Shown here: positions 16,268 to 23,445 of the stretch, piece by piece
Position numbering within the stretch: the first letter of the stretch is position 1
Layout of the letters: each line of letters starts with the position of its first letter
Assembly (NCBI GenBank): GCA_036274675.1
Contig: DASUFE010000098.1
Span: 1 to 26,498 of the forward strand
DNA: 26,498 nt
Direction: 5' to 3'
From: DASUFE01 sp036274675
Lineage (GTDB): Bacteria; Pseudomonadota; Gammaproteobacteria; HTCC5015
Position numbers and translations under genes: made by a program
Notes under the pieces: model-generated
Database searches by the model: none
Told to the model about the DNA's origin: nothing
The model's input: the letters and a program-made list of their open reading frames with translations, nothing else

Positions 16268-16411
16268 TGGTTAAAAACTCCAGACTGTACTTACTCAACA
16301 TTGTTAAAAAACCCATTTAAAGCTGTTTTTCAGCAGCCCTGCTGGGAAAACGCGCGATTTTACGCGGGTTTGGCCCCATAAATCAAAGAAATCTCCCGCA
16401 AAGGCGGTTTA

Positions 16412-16609
16412 TCAGACTTCATCCACCCAGGCCATCTGGATAGCCTCCAGAATCTTTTCTCCGGAACGCTTCGGATCGTCTTCGAAGTCCGGGAGTTCGC
16501 AAACCCAGCGGTGCAGATCGGTAAACCGGACGTATCGGGGGTCCATGTCGGGATGTACATCCGCCAGCGCGATCGCGATTTCACGGCTGTCCTTCCAGCT
16601 AAGTCCCAT
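16412..16609 (-). CDS. iscX: IscX (YfhJ), Fe-S cluster assembly accessory protein
   Basis: IscX is a small acidic protein that binds IscS and iron and tunes cluster assembly. The product is 65 residues, like the E. coli protein. It starts MGLSWKDSREIAIALADVHPD and contains the conserved RFTDLHRWV and DDPKRSGEKILEAIQMAW. AAGGAG with a good spacing precedes the chosen ATG; an upstream in-frame start would run back through fdx. It follows fdx by 10 bp and is the last gene of the isc operon. A small GC hairpin lies just downstream, near 16390-16410, but I cannot call it a terminator. Confidence 0.93.
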   Translation of the reverse strand: MGLSWKDSREIAIALADVHPDMDPRYVRFTDLHRWVCELPDFEDDPKRSGEKILEAIQMAWVDEV

Positions 16610-16619
16610 TGTCACTCCT

Positions 16620-16961
16620 TCACGATTTGCGCTCGGAAACCAGATTAATCGTATATTTGGGTATTTCCACCACCAGATCCTCATCGGCCACGATCGCCTG
16701 GCAGCTCAGCCGTGAATCGGGCTCCAGCCCCCAGGCCTTGTCCAGGTAGTCCTCCTCGTTCTCGGCGGGGGGCTCGAGGGAATCATAGCCCTCGCGCACA
16801 TGCACATGGCAGGTGGTGCAGGCGCAGGATTTCTCGCAGGCATGCTCGATCTCGATACCGTTATTCAACGCCGCATCGCAAATGCTGATTCCGGGTTTAA
16901 CCTCGACCTCGGCGCCCTCGGGGCAAATTCGCTCATGCGGCAAAAAAATGATTTTAGGCAT
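16620..16961 (-). CDS. fdx: ISC-system [2Fe-2S] ferredoxin
   Basis: This adrenodoxin-type ferredoxin supplies electrons to Fe-S cluster assembly on IscU. The product is 113 residues. The four cluster ligands are Cys42, Cys48, Cys51 and Cys87 in ACEKSCACTTCH and LSCQA. The C-terminal VVEIPKYTIN matches the isc-type ferredoxins. Two ATGs are adjacent (16962-16964 and 16959-16961). GGAG is 2 nt from the first and 5 nt from the second, and the E. coli protein starts MPKI, so I chose the second. The gene is separated from hscA by an unusual 228-bp hairpin-filled gap; in E. coli the two genes are nearly contiguous. Confidence 0.97.
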   Translation of the reverse strand: MPKIIFLPHERICPEGAEVEVKPGISICDAALNNGIEIEHACEKSCACTTCHVHVREGYDSLEPPAENEEDYLDKAWGLEPDSRLSCQAIVADEDLVVEIPKYTINLVSERKS

Positions 16962-16988
16962 CATGTCTCCGGTTTCATACCGTTAAGG

Positions 16989-17181
16989 GGACCTCTGATA
17001 AATCAGAGGTCCTGCGGCACAGGGATGTGCCGCCATTTTTCAAACACTTATAGTGTTTGAAAAATGAAGCAATGCAAAAGTCACGCCTTTTGCATTGGCA
17101 GAAAACTGCTCCTGCGTTTTCTGCATTTCCGCCGTCCCTGGCGGTCACGTATCTGAGAAGTCCAGGATGGACTTATTCAGA
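16989..17181. repeat. Array of seven tandem perfect hairpins between hscA and fdx
   Basis: Seven inverted repeats stand almost end to end. H1 16989-17012 has an 11-bp stem and 2-nt loop. H2 17014-17033 has 8 bp and loop GGGA. H3 17035-17065 has 14 bp and loop TAT. H4 17070-17097 has 11 bp and a 6-nt loop. H5 17098-17124 has 9 bp and a 9-nt loop. H6 17129-17144 has 5 bp. H7 17158-17174 has 7 bp and is enclosed by TCTGA (17152-17156) and TCAGA (17177-17181). Gaps between H1 and H6 are 0-4 nt. The stems differ in sequence, so this is a mosaic rather than one repeated unit. On the minus strand H4 is followed by a T-rich stretch. It may be a mobile palindromic element or an RNA structure that sets fdx-iscX expression. 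Confidence 0.75.
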
Positions 17182-17189
17182 ACTTAATA

Positions 17190-19055
17190 TTAGTACTCGT
17201 CGATGCGATGTCCCGCCACCGCGCGCCGGATTCCGGCGTTCATGCGGTGCATCACAAAGCTTTCGCTGGCGGCTTCCAGCGACTTGACGGCTTGACGTAT
17301 GGCAGCAGGATCCGCACCCTCTTTGGCTGCCAGCAGTATCGCGCGCGCCTCGTCGATGGCGACGCGTTCCTGCTGGTCCAGCAGCGCGCCATCCTGTCGC
17401 AGGGCGGTGTCGAGCGCCGTCAGCACGCGCTCCGCCGCGACTTTTTGCTCCTGCAGACGACGATCGGCCTGGTCGGCCGCTGCATTCCGGACCGAGGCTT
17501 CCAGCATATCGGAGATCTCAGCATCGCTCAGACCGAAAGAAGGCTTCACTTGCACGCTGGTGGCTACGCCGGTCGTCAGCTCTTCCGCGGCTACGCTCAG
17601 CAGTCCGTCCGCATCCACCTGAAAAGTCACGCGAATGCGCGCGGCCCCCGCCAGCATGGGAGGAATATTGCGCAATTCAAAACGGGCCAGCGAACGGCAG
17701 GCGCTTACCATTTCGCGCTCGCCCTGGACCACATGGATCGCCATCGCCGTCTGCCCGTCTTTAAAAGTGGTGAACTCCTGCGCCCTGGATATGGGCAGCG
17801 CGGAATTGCGGGGGATGATCTTTTCGACCAGACCGCCCATGGTCTCAATACCAAGCGACAGCGGCGTCACATCCAGCAGCAGCATTTCGTCCGCCGTCTT
17901 GTTGCCTGCCAGCACATCCGCCTGAACAGCGGCGCCCAGCGCCACTACCTGATCGGGGTCGATATCGGTCAGCACGGCGCGTCCGAACAGACGGCCTGCT
18001 TTTTCGCGCACCAGCGGTATGCGAGTGGATCCGCCGACCATGACGACCTCGTCGATCTCCGCCTTCTCGAGGCCCGAGTCACGCAGCGCACGCTGACAGA
18101 TCTTCAGCGTCCGGTCTATCAAGGGTTTAACTAACTCCTCCAATGTCCGACGGTCCAGATTTCCTTTCCAAATTTTCCCTGCACCCAGATCAACATTCAG
18201 TTCAACCGCCATTTCGGTGCTCAACCGTTCCTTGGCATCGATTGCCGCTTCAATGAGAGCCCGACGCGCGCTTCTGTCCTTCACTTCCATGCCGTCCTGG
18301 CGTGAGATCCAGTCCGCTATCAGCCCATCGAAATCGTCACCGCCGAGGGCGGTATCGCCCGCGGTGGCCAGCACCTGAAATACGCCGCGTTCGAGACTGA
18401 GAATTGAAATATCGAAAGTTCCGCCGCCCAGATCGTAGACGGCGATATGGCCGCCGGCTCCACGATCCAGGCCGTAGGCCACGGCTGCGGCGGTGGGCTC
18501 ATTCAGCAGGCGCAACACATTCAGCCCGGCCAGGCGGGCCGCGTCCTTGGTCGCCTGACGCTGCGCATCGTCGAAATATGCGGGAACTGTGATCACCGCA
18601 CCGTACAATTCGCCACCCAATGCAGCTTCGGCGCGCTTGCGCAGCACGCGCAATATTTCGGCGGACACTTCGACTGCATTTACGGTCCTGTTACCGGCTC
18701 TCATCACCGGCACCATTGAGCCGTTATCGGCGAAATCATAAGGGAGATGCTGGTAACGTTCGCGGATATCCTCAACCCCGCGACCAATCAGACGCTTCGC
18801 GGATATAATGGTGTTGACCGGATCTGAGATGGCCGCCGCGCGCGCGTTAACCCCCACTTCCGTATTTCCATCCATTCCATAGCGAACGATTGAAGGCAGA
18901 AGCCTGCGGCCTTCCGCATCGGGTATTACCCAGGGGGCGCCGTCCCGCACGGCGGCAACCAGCGAATGGGTCGTGCCAAGATCAATGCCGACCGCGAGTC
19001 TCCGTGCATGCGGCTTCGGAGTTTGTCCCGGTTCTGAAATCTGCAACAAAGCCAT
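17190..19055 (-). CDS. hscA: Fe-S assembly chaperone HscA (Hsp70 family)
   Basis: HscA is the specialised Hsp70 that, with HscB, promotes release of the cluster from IscU. The product is 621 residues. The ATPase domain starts at GIDLGTTHSLVAAVRDG and continues with VYDLGGGTFDISIL and VMVGGSTRIPLVREK. The substrate-binding domain follows (LLLDVTPLSLGIETMGG onward) with a helical lid at the C-terminus. The start is the ATG at 19053-19055, giving MALLQISEPG, nearly identical to the E. coli start. An in-frame TTG two codons upstream is less likely. The stop of hscB lies 2 bp upstream, so the two genes are probably coupled. Confidence 0.97.
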   Translation of the reverse strand: MALLQISEPGQTPKPHARRLAVGIDLGTTHSLVAAVRDGAPWVIPDAEGRRLLPSIVRYGMDGNTEVGVNARAAAISDPVNTIISAKRLIGRGVEDIRERYQHLPYDFADNGSMVPVMRAGNRTVNAVEVSAEILRVLRKRAEAALGGELYGAVITVPAYFDDAQRQATKDAARLAGLNVLRLLNEPTAAAVAYGLDRGAGGHIAVYDLGGGTFDISILSLERGVFQVLATAGDTALGGDDFDGLIADWISRQDGMEVKDRSARRALIEAAIDAKERLSTEMAVELNVDLGAGKIWKGNLDRRTLEELVKPLIDRTLKICQRALRDSGLEKAEIDEVVMVGGSTRIPLVREKAGRLFGRAVLTDIDPDQVVALGAAVQADVLAGNKTADEMLLLDVTPLSLGIETMGGLVEKIIPRNSALPISRAQEFTTFKDGQTAMAIHVVQGEREMVSACRSLARFELRNIPPMLAGAARIRVTFQVDADGLLSVAAEELTTGVATSVQVKPSFGLSDAEISDMLEASVRNAAADQADRRLQEQKVAAERVLTALDTALRQDGALLDQQERVAIDEARAILLAAKEGADPAAIRQAVKSLEAASESFVMHRMNAGIRRAVAGHRIDEY

Positions 19056-19057
19056 GT

Positions 19058-19606
19058 TCAATCCAGCTCTTCTTCCAATTCGAATTGCAGTTCATCCATT
19101 TCATCCTGCAATCTCTGGAAAAACTGCAGCTTGCGCACGATATCACCCGCCGCCGTATAATCCCCGCGCCGCATCCGCTCGGGAAAAGAACCGTAAAGCG
19201 CATCGATTTCCCGATCGATCCGTTCGCGTAACTCCAGCAGGCATTCCCGCGGATTCTCCGTGCCGGGTATCGCCTCCAATTCCTCGCGCAACTGTATCTG
19301 CCGCATCAGGAATTCAGGCGTCAGCTGTCGATCCGCCGCATCAGGCTTGTACCCTGCCTGTTGGAGCAGGTAACCGGCCCTGTCCACGGGGTTGCTCAGT
19401 ATGCGATAAGCTTCGTTAACGTAGGCTGCGGTCTGCACCGCAAAACGTTTCTGCCGATCGTCGGCCGTCGCCACCGTATCCGGATGCAGTCGGCGCTGCA
19501 GGTTTTTGTAACGATCGGCGAGCTCCCGCTCTTCGACTTCGAACTGCAGCGGCAGCTCGAACAACTCGAAATAGTTCTTTTTAAGGTCGGCTTCTTTCAT
19601 CAGCAT
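19058..19606 (-). CDS. hscB: Fe-S assembly co-chaperone HscB (J-domain)
   Basis: HscB delivers IscU to HscA and stimulates its ATPase. The N-terminal J domain carries the HPD motif in RRLHPDTVA, and the C-terminal three-helix domain that binds IscU is present (LTPEFLMRQIQLREELEAI). The start is uncertain. The ATG at 19604-19606 gives a 182-residue protein with GGGA 5 nt upstream. The ATG two codons later gives MKEADLKKNYFELFELP. An ATG 11 codons upstream lies inside the 19631-19657 hairpin and adds unconserved residues. Family proteins are about 170-175 residues, which supports one of the shorter forms. Confidence 0.93.
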   Translation of the reverse strand: MLMKEADLKKNYFELFELPLQFEVEERELADRYKNLQRRLHPDTVATADDRQKRFAVQTAAYVNEAYRILSNPVDRAGYLLQQAGYKPDAADRQLTPEFLMRQIQLREELEAIPGTENPRECLLELRERIDREIDALYGSFPERMRRGDYTAAGDIVRKLQFFQRLQDEMDELQFELEEELD

Positions 19607-19630
19607 GTGCGTCCCGTTCCCCAATGGACA

Positions 19631-19657
19631 TGTGGCCATGCAAAGCGCATGGCCACA
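19631..19657. other. Perfect 11-bp hairpin between iscA and hscB
   Basis: TGTGGCCATGC (19631-19641) and GCATGGCCACA (19647-19657) pair perfectly around a 5-nt loop. No T-run follows on the minus strand, so it is not a standard terminator. It lies in the 77-bp gap just upstream of the hscB start and could affect mRNA processing or the ratio of IscSUA to HscBA. Confidence 0.5.
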
Positions 19658-19683
19658 CCGGTTTTCAAGCCTGGGCAGTACGG

Positions 19684-20004
19684 CTAGACGTTAAAACTCT
19701 CTCCGCAACCGCACTCATCCTTTACATTGGGGTTATTGAACTTGAAGCCTTCGTTCAAACCTTCGCGCACGAAATCCAGTTGCGTGCCGTCGAGATATAC
19801 CAGGCTTTTCGGATTCACCACGACCTTGACGCCATGATTCTCAAACACGTGGTCGGCCGGATCGATCTGGTCCGCATATTCAATAATATAGGCCAATCCC
19901 GAGCAGCCGCTGGTCCTCACGCCCAGGCGCAAACCAGCGCCCTTTCCCCGTTGTTCAAGGGACTTGCGGACCTGGCGCGCAGCGGCTTCTGTCAACGTAA
20001 TCAT
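19684..20004 (-). CDS. iscA: Iron-sulfur carrier IscA
   Basis: IscA is an A-type carrier that receives or supplies iron and helps deliver Fe-S clusters to apo-proteins. The product is 106 residues. The three conserved cysteines are Cys34 (TSGCSGLAY), Cys98 and Cys100 (DECGCGESFNV). The start is the ATG at 20002-20004, giving MITLTEAAARQV as in relatives; an upstream in-frame start overlaps iscU and adds unconserved, arginine-rich sequence. It follows iscU by 16 bp. Confidence 0.97.
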   Translation of the reverse strand: MITLTEAAARQVRKSLEQRGKGAGLRLGVRTSGCSGLAYIIEYADQIDPADHVFENHGVKVVVNPKSLVYLDGTQLDFVREGLNEGFKFNNPNVKDECGCGESFNV

Positions 20005-20020
20005 CGCCGTTTCATCCAGC

Positions 20021-20434
20021 CTAACCACCGCTCGCCGCTTCGCTCTGCACTTCGTTTTCGTGCTTGCGCTTATAATCGGCGATCGCCGCCGCAATCGCAT
20101 CCTCGGCCAGCACGGAGCAATGGATTTTGACCGGCGGCAGCGCGAGCTCTTCGGCGATATCCTTGTTCTTGATGGTTGAGGCCTCTTCCAGTGTCTTGCC
20201 CTTGACCCATTCGGTCACGAGCGAGCTGGAAGCGATCGCGGAACCGCAACCATAGGTCTTGAAACGCGCATCGCGAATGATGCCGCTCTCATCGACCATG
20301 ATCTGGAGTTTCATCACGTCGCCGCAGGCCGGCGCGCCTACCATGCCCGTGCCGACGCGGTTGTCGCTCTTGTCGAAAGAACCGACGTTACGCGGATTCT
20401 CATAGTGATCCAGTACTTTTTCACTGTATGCCAT
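20021..20434 (-). CDS. iscU: Fe-S cluster assembly scaffold IscU
   Basis: IscU is the scaffold on which the cluster is built from IscS-derived sulfur. The product is 137 residues. The ligands Cys37 (GAPACGDVM), Cys63 (TYGCGSAIA) and Cys106 (KIHCSVLAED) are in their usual positions, as is Asp39. The HscA recognition motif LPPVK is at 99-103. The C-terminal tail (NEVQSEAASGG) is a few residues longer than in E. coli and looks disordered. iscS lies 53 bp upstream on the same strand. Confidence 0.98.
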   Translation of the reverse strand: MAYSEKVLDHYENPRNVGSFDKSDNRVGTGMVGAPACGDVMKLQIMVDESGIIRDARFKTYGCGSAIASSSLVTEWVKGKTLEEASTIKNKDIAEELALPPVKIHCSVLAEDAIAAAIADYKRKHENEVQSEAASGG

Positions 20435-20487
20435 AACTCTCTACCTTTACACCTTACTCAACGTGGACTTGATAATCTTAAGACAAC

Positions 20488-21717
20488 TCAATGCGCGGCC
20501 CATTGCACGGATTTCAGGTCGACACCATCCTTGTGCATCTCCCATAACGGGGACAGGGCGCGCAGTTTTTCAACGGATGAGCGTATCTTCTGCACCGTAT
20601 AATCGACGTCTTCGGCTGTCGTGAAGCGTCCGATCGAAAACCGGATCGAACTGTGGGCCAGTTCATCATCGCGACCGAGAGCGCGCAGCACATAGCTGGG
20701 CTCCAGGCTGGCGCTGGTGCATGCGGAACCCGACGATACCGCCAGATCCTTCAACGCCATGATCAGACTCTCGCCCTCGATAAAATTGAAACTGACGTTG
20801 AGGTTTCCGGGAACGCGCTGTTCGAGATCGCCGTTAATATATACTTCCTCGATATCCCGGATGCCTTTCAGCAGCCGGTCGCGCAGCGTACGGATGCGCT
20901 CGTTATCCTGGACCATCTCTTCGCGGGCGATACGAAAAGCCTCGCCCATGCCGACAATCTGATGAGTGGGCAGCGTTCCTGAACGCAGCCCGCGCTCATG
21001 GCCGCCGCCGTGCATCTGCGCCTCCAACCGGATGCGTGGCTTCCGCCGCACATACAAAGCGCCCATGCCCTTGGGACCGTAAACCTTGTGCGCCGAGAAC
21101 GACATCAGATCGACCGGCAGCTTCTCAAGATCGATCGGCGCCTTGCCGGCGCTCTGCGCCGCGTCCACATGGAAAATGACGCCCCGCTCCCGGCATGCGT
21201 TACCGATGGCCTCAATATCCTGAATAACGCCTATCTCATTGTTCACATGCATGACCGATGCCAGCACCGTATCGTCGCGCAAGGCTGCCTTGAATTTTTC
21301 CAAATCCAGCAAACCGCTTGGTTCCGGTTCAAGGTAGGTGACCTCGAATCCCTCGCGCTCGAGCTGCCGCATGGTATCCAGCACGGCCTTGTGTTCGGTT
21401 TTCACCGTGACGAGATGTCTGCCCTTCTTCTGGTAGAAGTGGGCCGCCCCCTTGATCGCCAGGTTATCGGACTCGGTCGCGCCGCTGGTCCAGACGATTT
21501 CACGCGGATCGGCGTTGACCAGCGCGGCAACGTTCGCGCGCGCCTCTTCCACCAGGGCCTCGCTCTGCCAGCCGAAGGTATGCGAGCGTGAAGCGGGGTT
21601 ACCGAACACGCCCTCGCGCGTCAGGCATTGCATCATCTTGGCGGCCACACGCTCATCGACCGGCGTGGTCGCGGCATAATCCAGATAAATCGGCAATGTT
21701 GCTTTAGCTTTAGTCAT
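20488..21717 (-). CDS. iscS: Cysteine desulfurase IscS
   Basis: IscS is the PLP enzyme that takes sulfur from cysteine for Fe-S clusters and tRNA thiolation. The product is 409 residues. The PLP lysine is Lys211 in SFSAHKVYGPKG. The catalytic loop cysteine is Cys333 in SSGSACTSASLEPSYVLRALG, the IscS-type signature. The ending DLKSVQWAAH matches the C-terminus that contacts IscU. GGAG stands 4 nt before the ATG. A second desulfurase gene lies 20 bp upstream. Of the two, this one is the clear orthologue of E. coli IscS. Confidence 0.98.
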   Translation of the reverse strand: MTKAKATLPIYLDYAATTPVDERVAAKMMQCLTREGVFGNPASRSHTFGWQSEALVEEARANVAALVNADPREIVWTSGATESDNLAIKGAAHFYQKKGRHLVTVKTEHKAVLDTMRQLEREGFEVTYLEPEPSGLLDLEKFKAALRDDTVLASVMHVNNEIGVIQDIEAIGNACRERGVIFHVDAAQSAGKAPIDLEKLPVDLMSFSAHKVYGPKGMGALYVRRKPRIRLEAQMHGGGHERGLRSGTLPTHQIVGMGEAFRIAREEMVQDNERIRTLRDRLLKGIRDIEEVYINGDLEQRVPGNLNVSFNFIEGESLIMALKDLAVSSGSACTSASLEPSYVLRALGRDDELAHSSIRFSIGRFTTAEDVDYTVQKIRSSVEKLRALSPLWEMHKDGVDLKSVQWAAH

Positions 21718-21737
21718 ACTGCTCCAGATAGACTCGT

Positions 21738-22892
21738 TTATATATTGACCGCCCTGACCGAGGTACGCCGGAACTGGGTCAGAATCCCGTTCAGCGCGGC
21801 CACAAAATCATCCGCATTCTGTTGCGAGGTAGCCATGCCCACGCTGACACGGATTGCGGTCAGCGCCAGCTCCGGCTCGACACGCATCGCCAGCAAGACA
21901 TGACTCGGTTCATGCGCGTTGCTGTGGCAGGCGGAGCCGCTGGAAACCGCGAAACCTTTGCGGTCCAGCTCCAGCAACAGGGTCTCGCCATGGCAGCCGC
22001 GCACTCCGAACTGCAGGGTATTGGGCAGGCGCTCCGCTTCCGCGGCAAAAACACTGATCTCGGGACTTTGCTGCAAGGCAATCTGGATGCGGTCGCGAAT
22101 CTCCCGCATGTGCCGCGCACGGTTCGCCAATTCGCTCTGGGCCAGTTCCGCGGCCATTCCGAACCCAACGATAGCCGCCACATTATGGGTACCGGCGCGC
22201 AGACCCTGCTCATGGCCACCGCCATACAGCAGCGGTCGCAGGCTTAGCGAGCGATTCACAATCAGGGCGCCGATGCCTTGCGGACCGCCGAATTTATGAG
22301 CCGAAACTGTCATCAGATCCGCGCCGGTTTTTACAAAATCAACCGGTATTTTTCCAGCCGCCTGAGAAGCATCGGTATGAACCGGAATCTGACGCTCGTG
22401 CGCCGCCGCGGATATTTCGCTCAGCGGCTGTACGGCTCCAGTCTCGTTATTGGCAAGCATCACCGAAACCAACCGGGTATCATCCCGAATGACTTCGACC
22501 AGCGCCGGAACCTTTACCACTCCGTCCGCCGTAACCGGAATTTCGCTCACGGACCAGCCATCATCCCGTAAAGCGAAGGCAGGCTCTCTCAGCGAAGCAT
22601 GCTCGATCGCGCTGATGGCAACGTTGCCACCGGAACGATTGCTTCCACAAACGGCGCGTAGCGCCAGGTTATTGGCTTCAGTGCCTCCTCCGGTAAACAC
22701 CACCTGACTTGATTTGGCCCCTACCAGTGCAGCCACTTGCTCACGGGCACGCTCAACGGCGCCACTGGTGAGCCTGCCATAACGATGCTGGCTGGATGCA
22801 TTACCGTACAACTCGCGCAGGTAGGGCAACATAGTCGCGAGTACGCGTTCATCCAAGGGCGTTGTCGAATTGTGATCCAGATAGACCGGCAT
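21738..22892 (-). CDS. Second cysteine desulfurase (NifS/IscS family)
   Basis: This is a second class V PLP cysteine desulfurase of 384 residues. The PLP lysine is Lys200 in TVSAHKFGGPQG. The catalytic cysteine is Cys322 in SSGSACHSNAHEPSHVLLAM, which keeps the group I loop but differs from IscS (CTSASLEPS). The protein lacks the IscS-like C-terminal extension ending in VQWAAH, stopping at RAVNI. It lies between iscR and iscS with gaps of 10 and 20 bp, so it is probably transcribed from the isc promoter. All catalytic residues appear intact. It may donate sulfur to a pathway other than IscU, or supply extra desulfurase under stress. Its partner cannot be read from the sequence. Confidence 0.93.
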   Translation of the reverse strand: MPVYLDHNSTTPLDERVLATMLPYLRELYGNASSQHRYGRLTSGAVERAREQVAALVGAKSSQVVFTGGGTEANNLALRAVCGSNRSGGNVAISAIEHASLREPAFALRDDGWSVSEIPVTADGVVKVPALVEVIRDDTRLVSVMLANNETGAVQPLSEISAAAHERQIPVHTDASQAAGKIPVDFVKTGADLMTVSAHKFGGPQGIGALIVNRSLSLRPLLYGGGHEQGLRAGTHNVAAIVGFGMAAELAQSELANRARHMREIRDRIQIALQQSPEISVFAAEAERLPNTLQFGVRGCHGETLLLELDRKGFAVSSGSACHSNAHEPSHVLLAMRVEPELALTAIRVSVGMATSQQNADDFVAALNGILTQFRRTSVRAVNI

Positions 22893-22902
22893 AAGATTGA
22901 AA

Positions 22903-23373
22903 TCAGGAATTCAGCGCGCTGTTGCGACGTTGGAGAACGAATACGTCCTGCCTGTTGGCGATTTCGCGCGTTACACCGCGATTGATCAAATCGCCCAGAC
23001 TGACTCCACCCAGGAAATTGCGGATCTGTCGGTTCAGGTCTTCCCACAGATCGTGTGTCAGGCAGGGCAGATCATGCTGACAGTTCTTCTGGCCGCCGCA
23101 GCGCGTGGCATCCACCGTTTCATCCACGGCGGCTATGACATCGGCAACGGCGATTTCAGCAGCGGCCTTGCCCAAGGTATAACCACCACCGGGACCGCGG
23201 GTGCTGGCAACCAGACCGGTTTTACGCAATTTTGCAAACAACTGTTCCAGATAGGACAGTGAGATGCCCTGGCGTTCGGAGATATCGGCCAAGGCAATGG
23301 GACCCTCCATATTATGGACGGCCAAATCCAGCATGGCGGTGACGGCGTAGCGGCCTTTAGTGGTCAAGCGCAT
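22903..23373 (-). CDS. iscR: Rrf2-family [2Fe-2S] regulator IscR
   Basis: IscR senses Fe-S status: with a [2Fe-2S] cluster it represses the isc operon, and without it it acts on other promoters. The product is 156 residues. A winged-helix domain fills the N-terminal half (MRLTTKGRYAVTAMLDLA, ISLSYLEQLFAKLR, RGPGGGYTLGK). The cluster ligands Cys92, Cys98, Cys104 and His107 (in CLTHDLW) stand at the same positions as in E. coli, so it should bind its cluster. It is the first gene of the leftward operon, just behind a promoter carrying two IscR-like boxes. Confidence 0.97.
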   Translation of the reverse strand: MRLTTKGRYAVTAMLDLAVHNMEGPIALADISERQGISLSYLEQLFAKLRKTGLVASTRGPGGGYTLGKAAAEIAVADVIAAVDETVDATRCGGQKNCQHDLPCLTHDLWEDLNRQIRNFLGGVSLGDLINRGVTREIANRQDVFVLQRRNSALNS

Positions 23374-23383
23374 GTTTGTACCA

Positions 23384-23408
23384 TTACCTGAGTAAATTGG
23401 TCAGATTA
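23384..23408 (-). promoter_or_regulatory. Proximal IscR type 1-like box over the isc promoter -10
   Basis: On the minus strand this 25-bp site contains TGACCAATTTACTCAGGTAA. It matches about 19 of 25 positions of the type 1 IscR consensus as I remember it from E. coli. It overlaps the -10 TATAAT, so a bound [2Fe-2S]-IscR would block RNA polymerase. Confidence 0.65.
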
Positions 23409-23432
23409 TAGATTCTTGAGCGAATCAGTCAA
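23405..23432 (-). promoter_or_regulatory. Sigma-70 promoter of the isc operon
   Basis: On the minus strand TTGACT (23427-23432) is followed by 16 bp and a perfect TATAAT (23405-23410), about 30 bp upstream of the iscR ATG. This is the best promoter match I found in the window. It lies in the 72-bp gap between trmJ and iscR. Confidence 0.8.
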
Positions 23433-23436
23433 GTAT
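23412..23436 (-). promoter_or_regulatory. Distal IscR type 1-like box over the isc promoter -35
   Basis: This 25-bp minus-strand site starts ATACTTGACTGATTCGCTCA and ends AGAAT. It matches about 22 of 25 positions of the type 1 consensus as I remember it, and covers the -35. With the proximal box it makes a tandem arrangement like that of the E. coli iscR promoter. Confidence 0.75.
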
Positions 23437-23445
23437 TAAGATCAA

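Noticed and set aside
16276..16345. CAGCAG/CTGCTG stem and T/A-rich sequence between iscX and ndk as a terminator
   Set aside because: The stem is short with a 2-nt loop, and on neither strand is it followed by a proper T-run after the stem.
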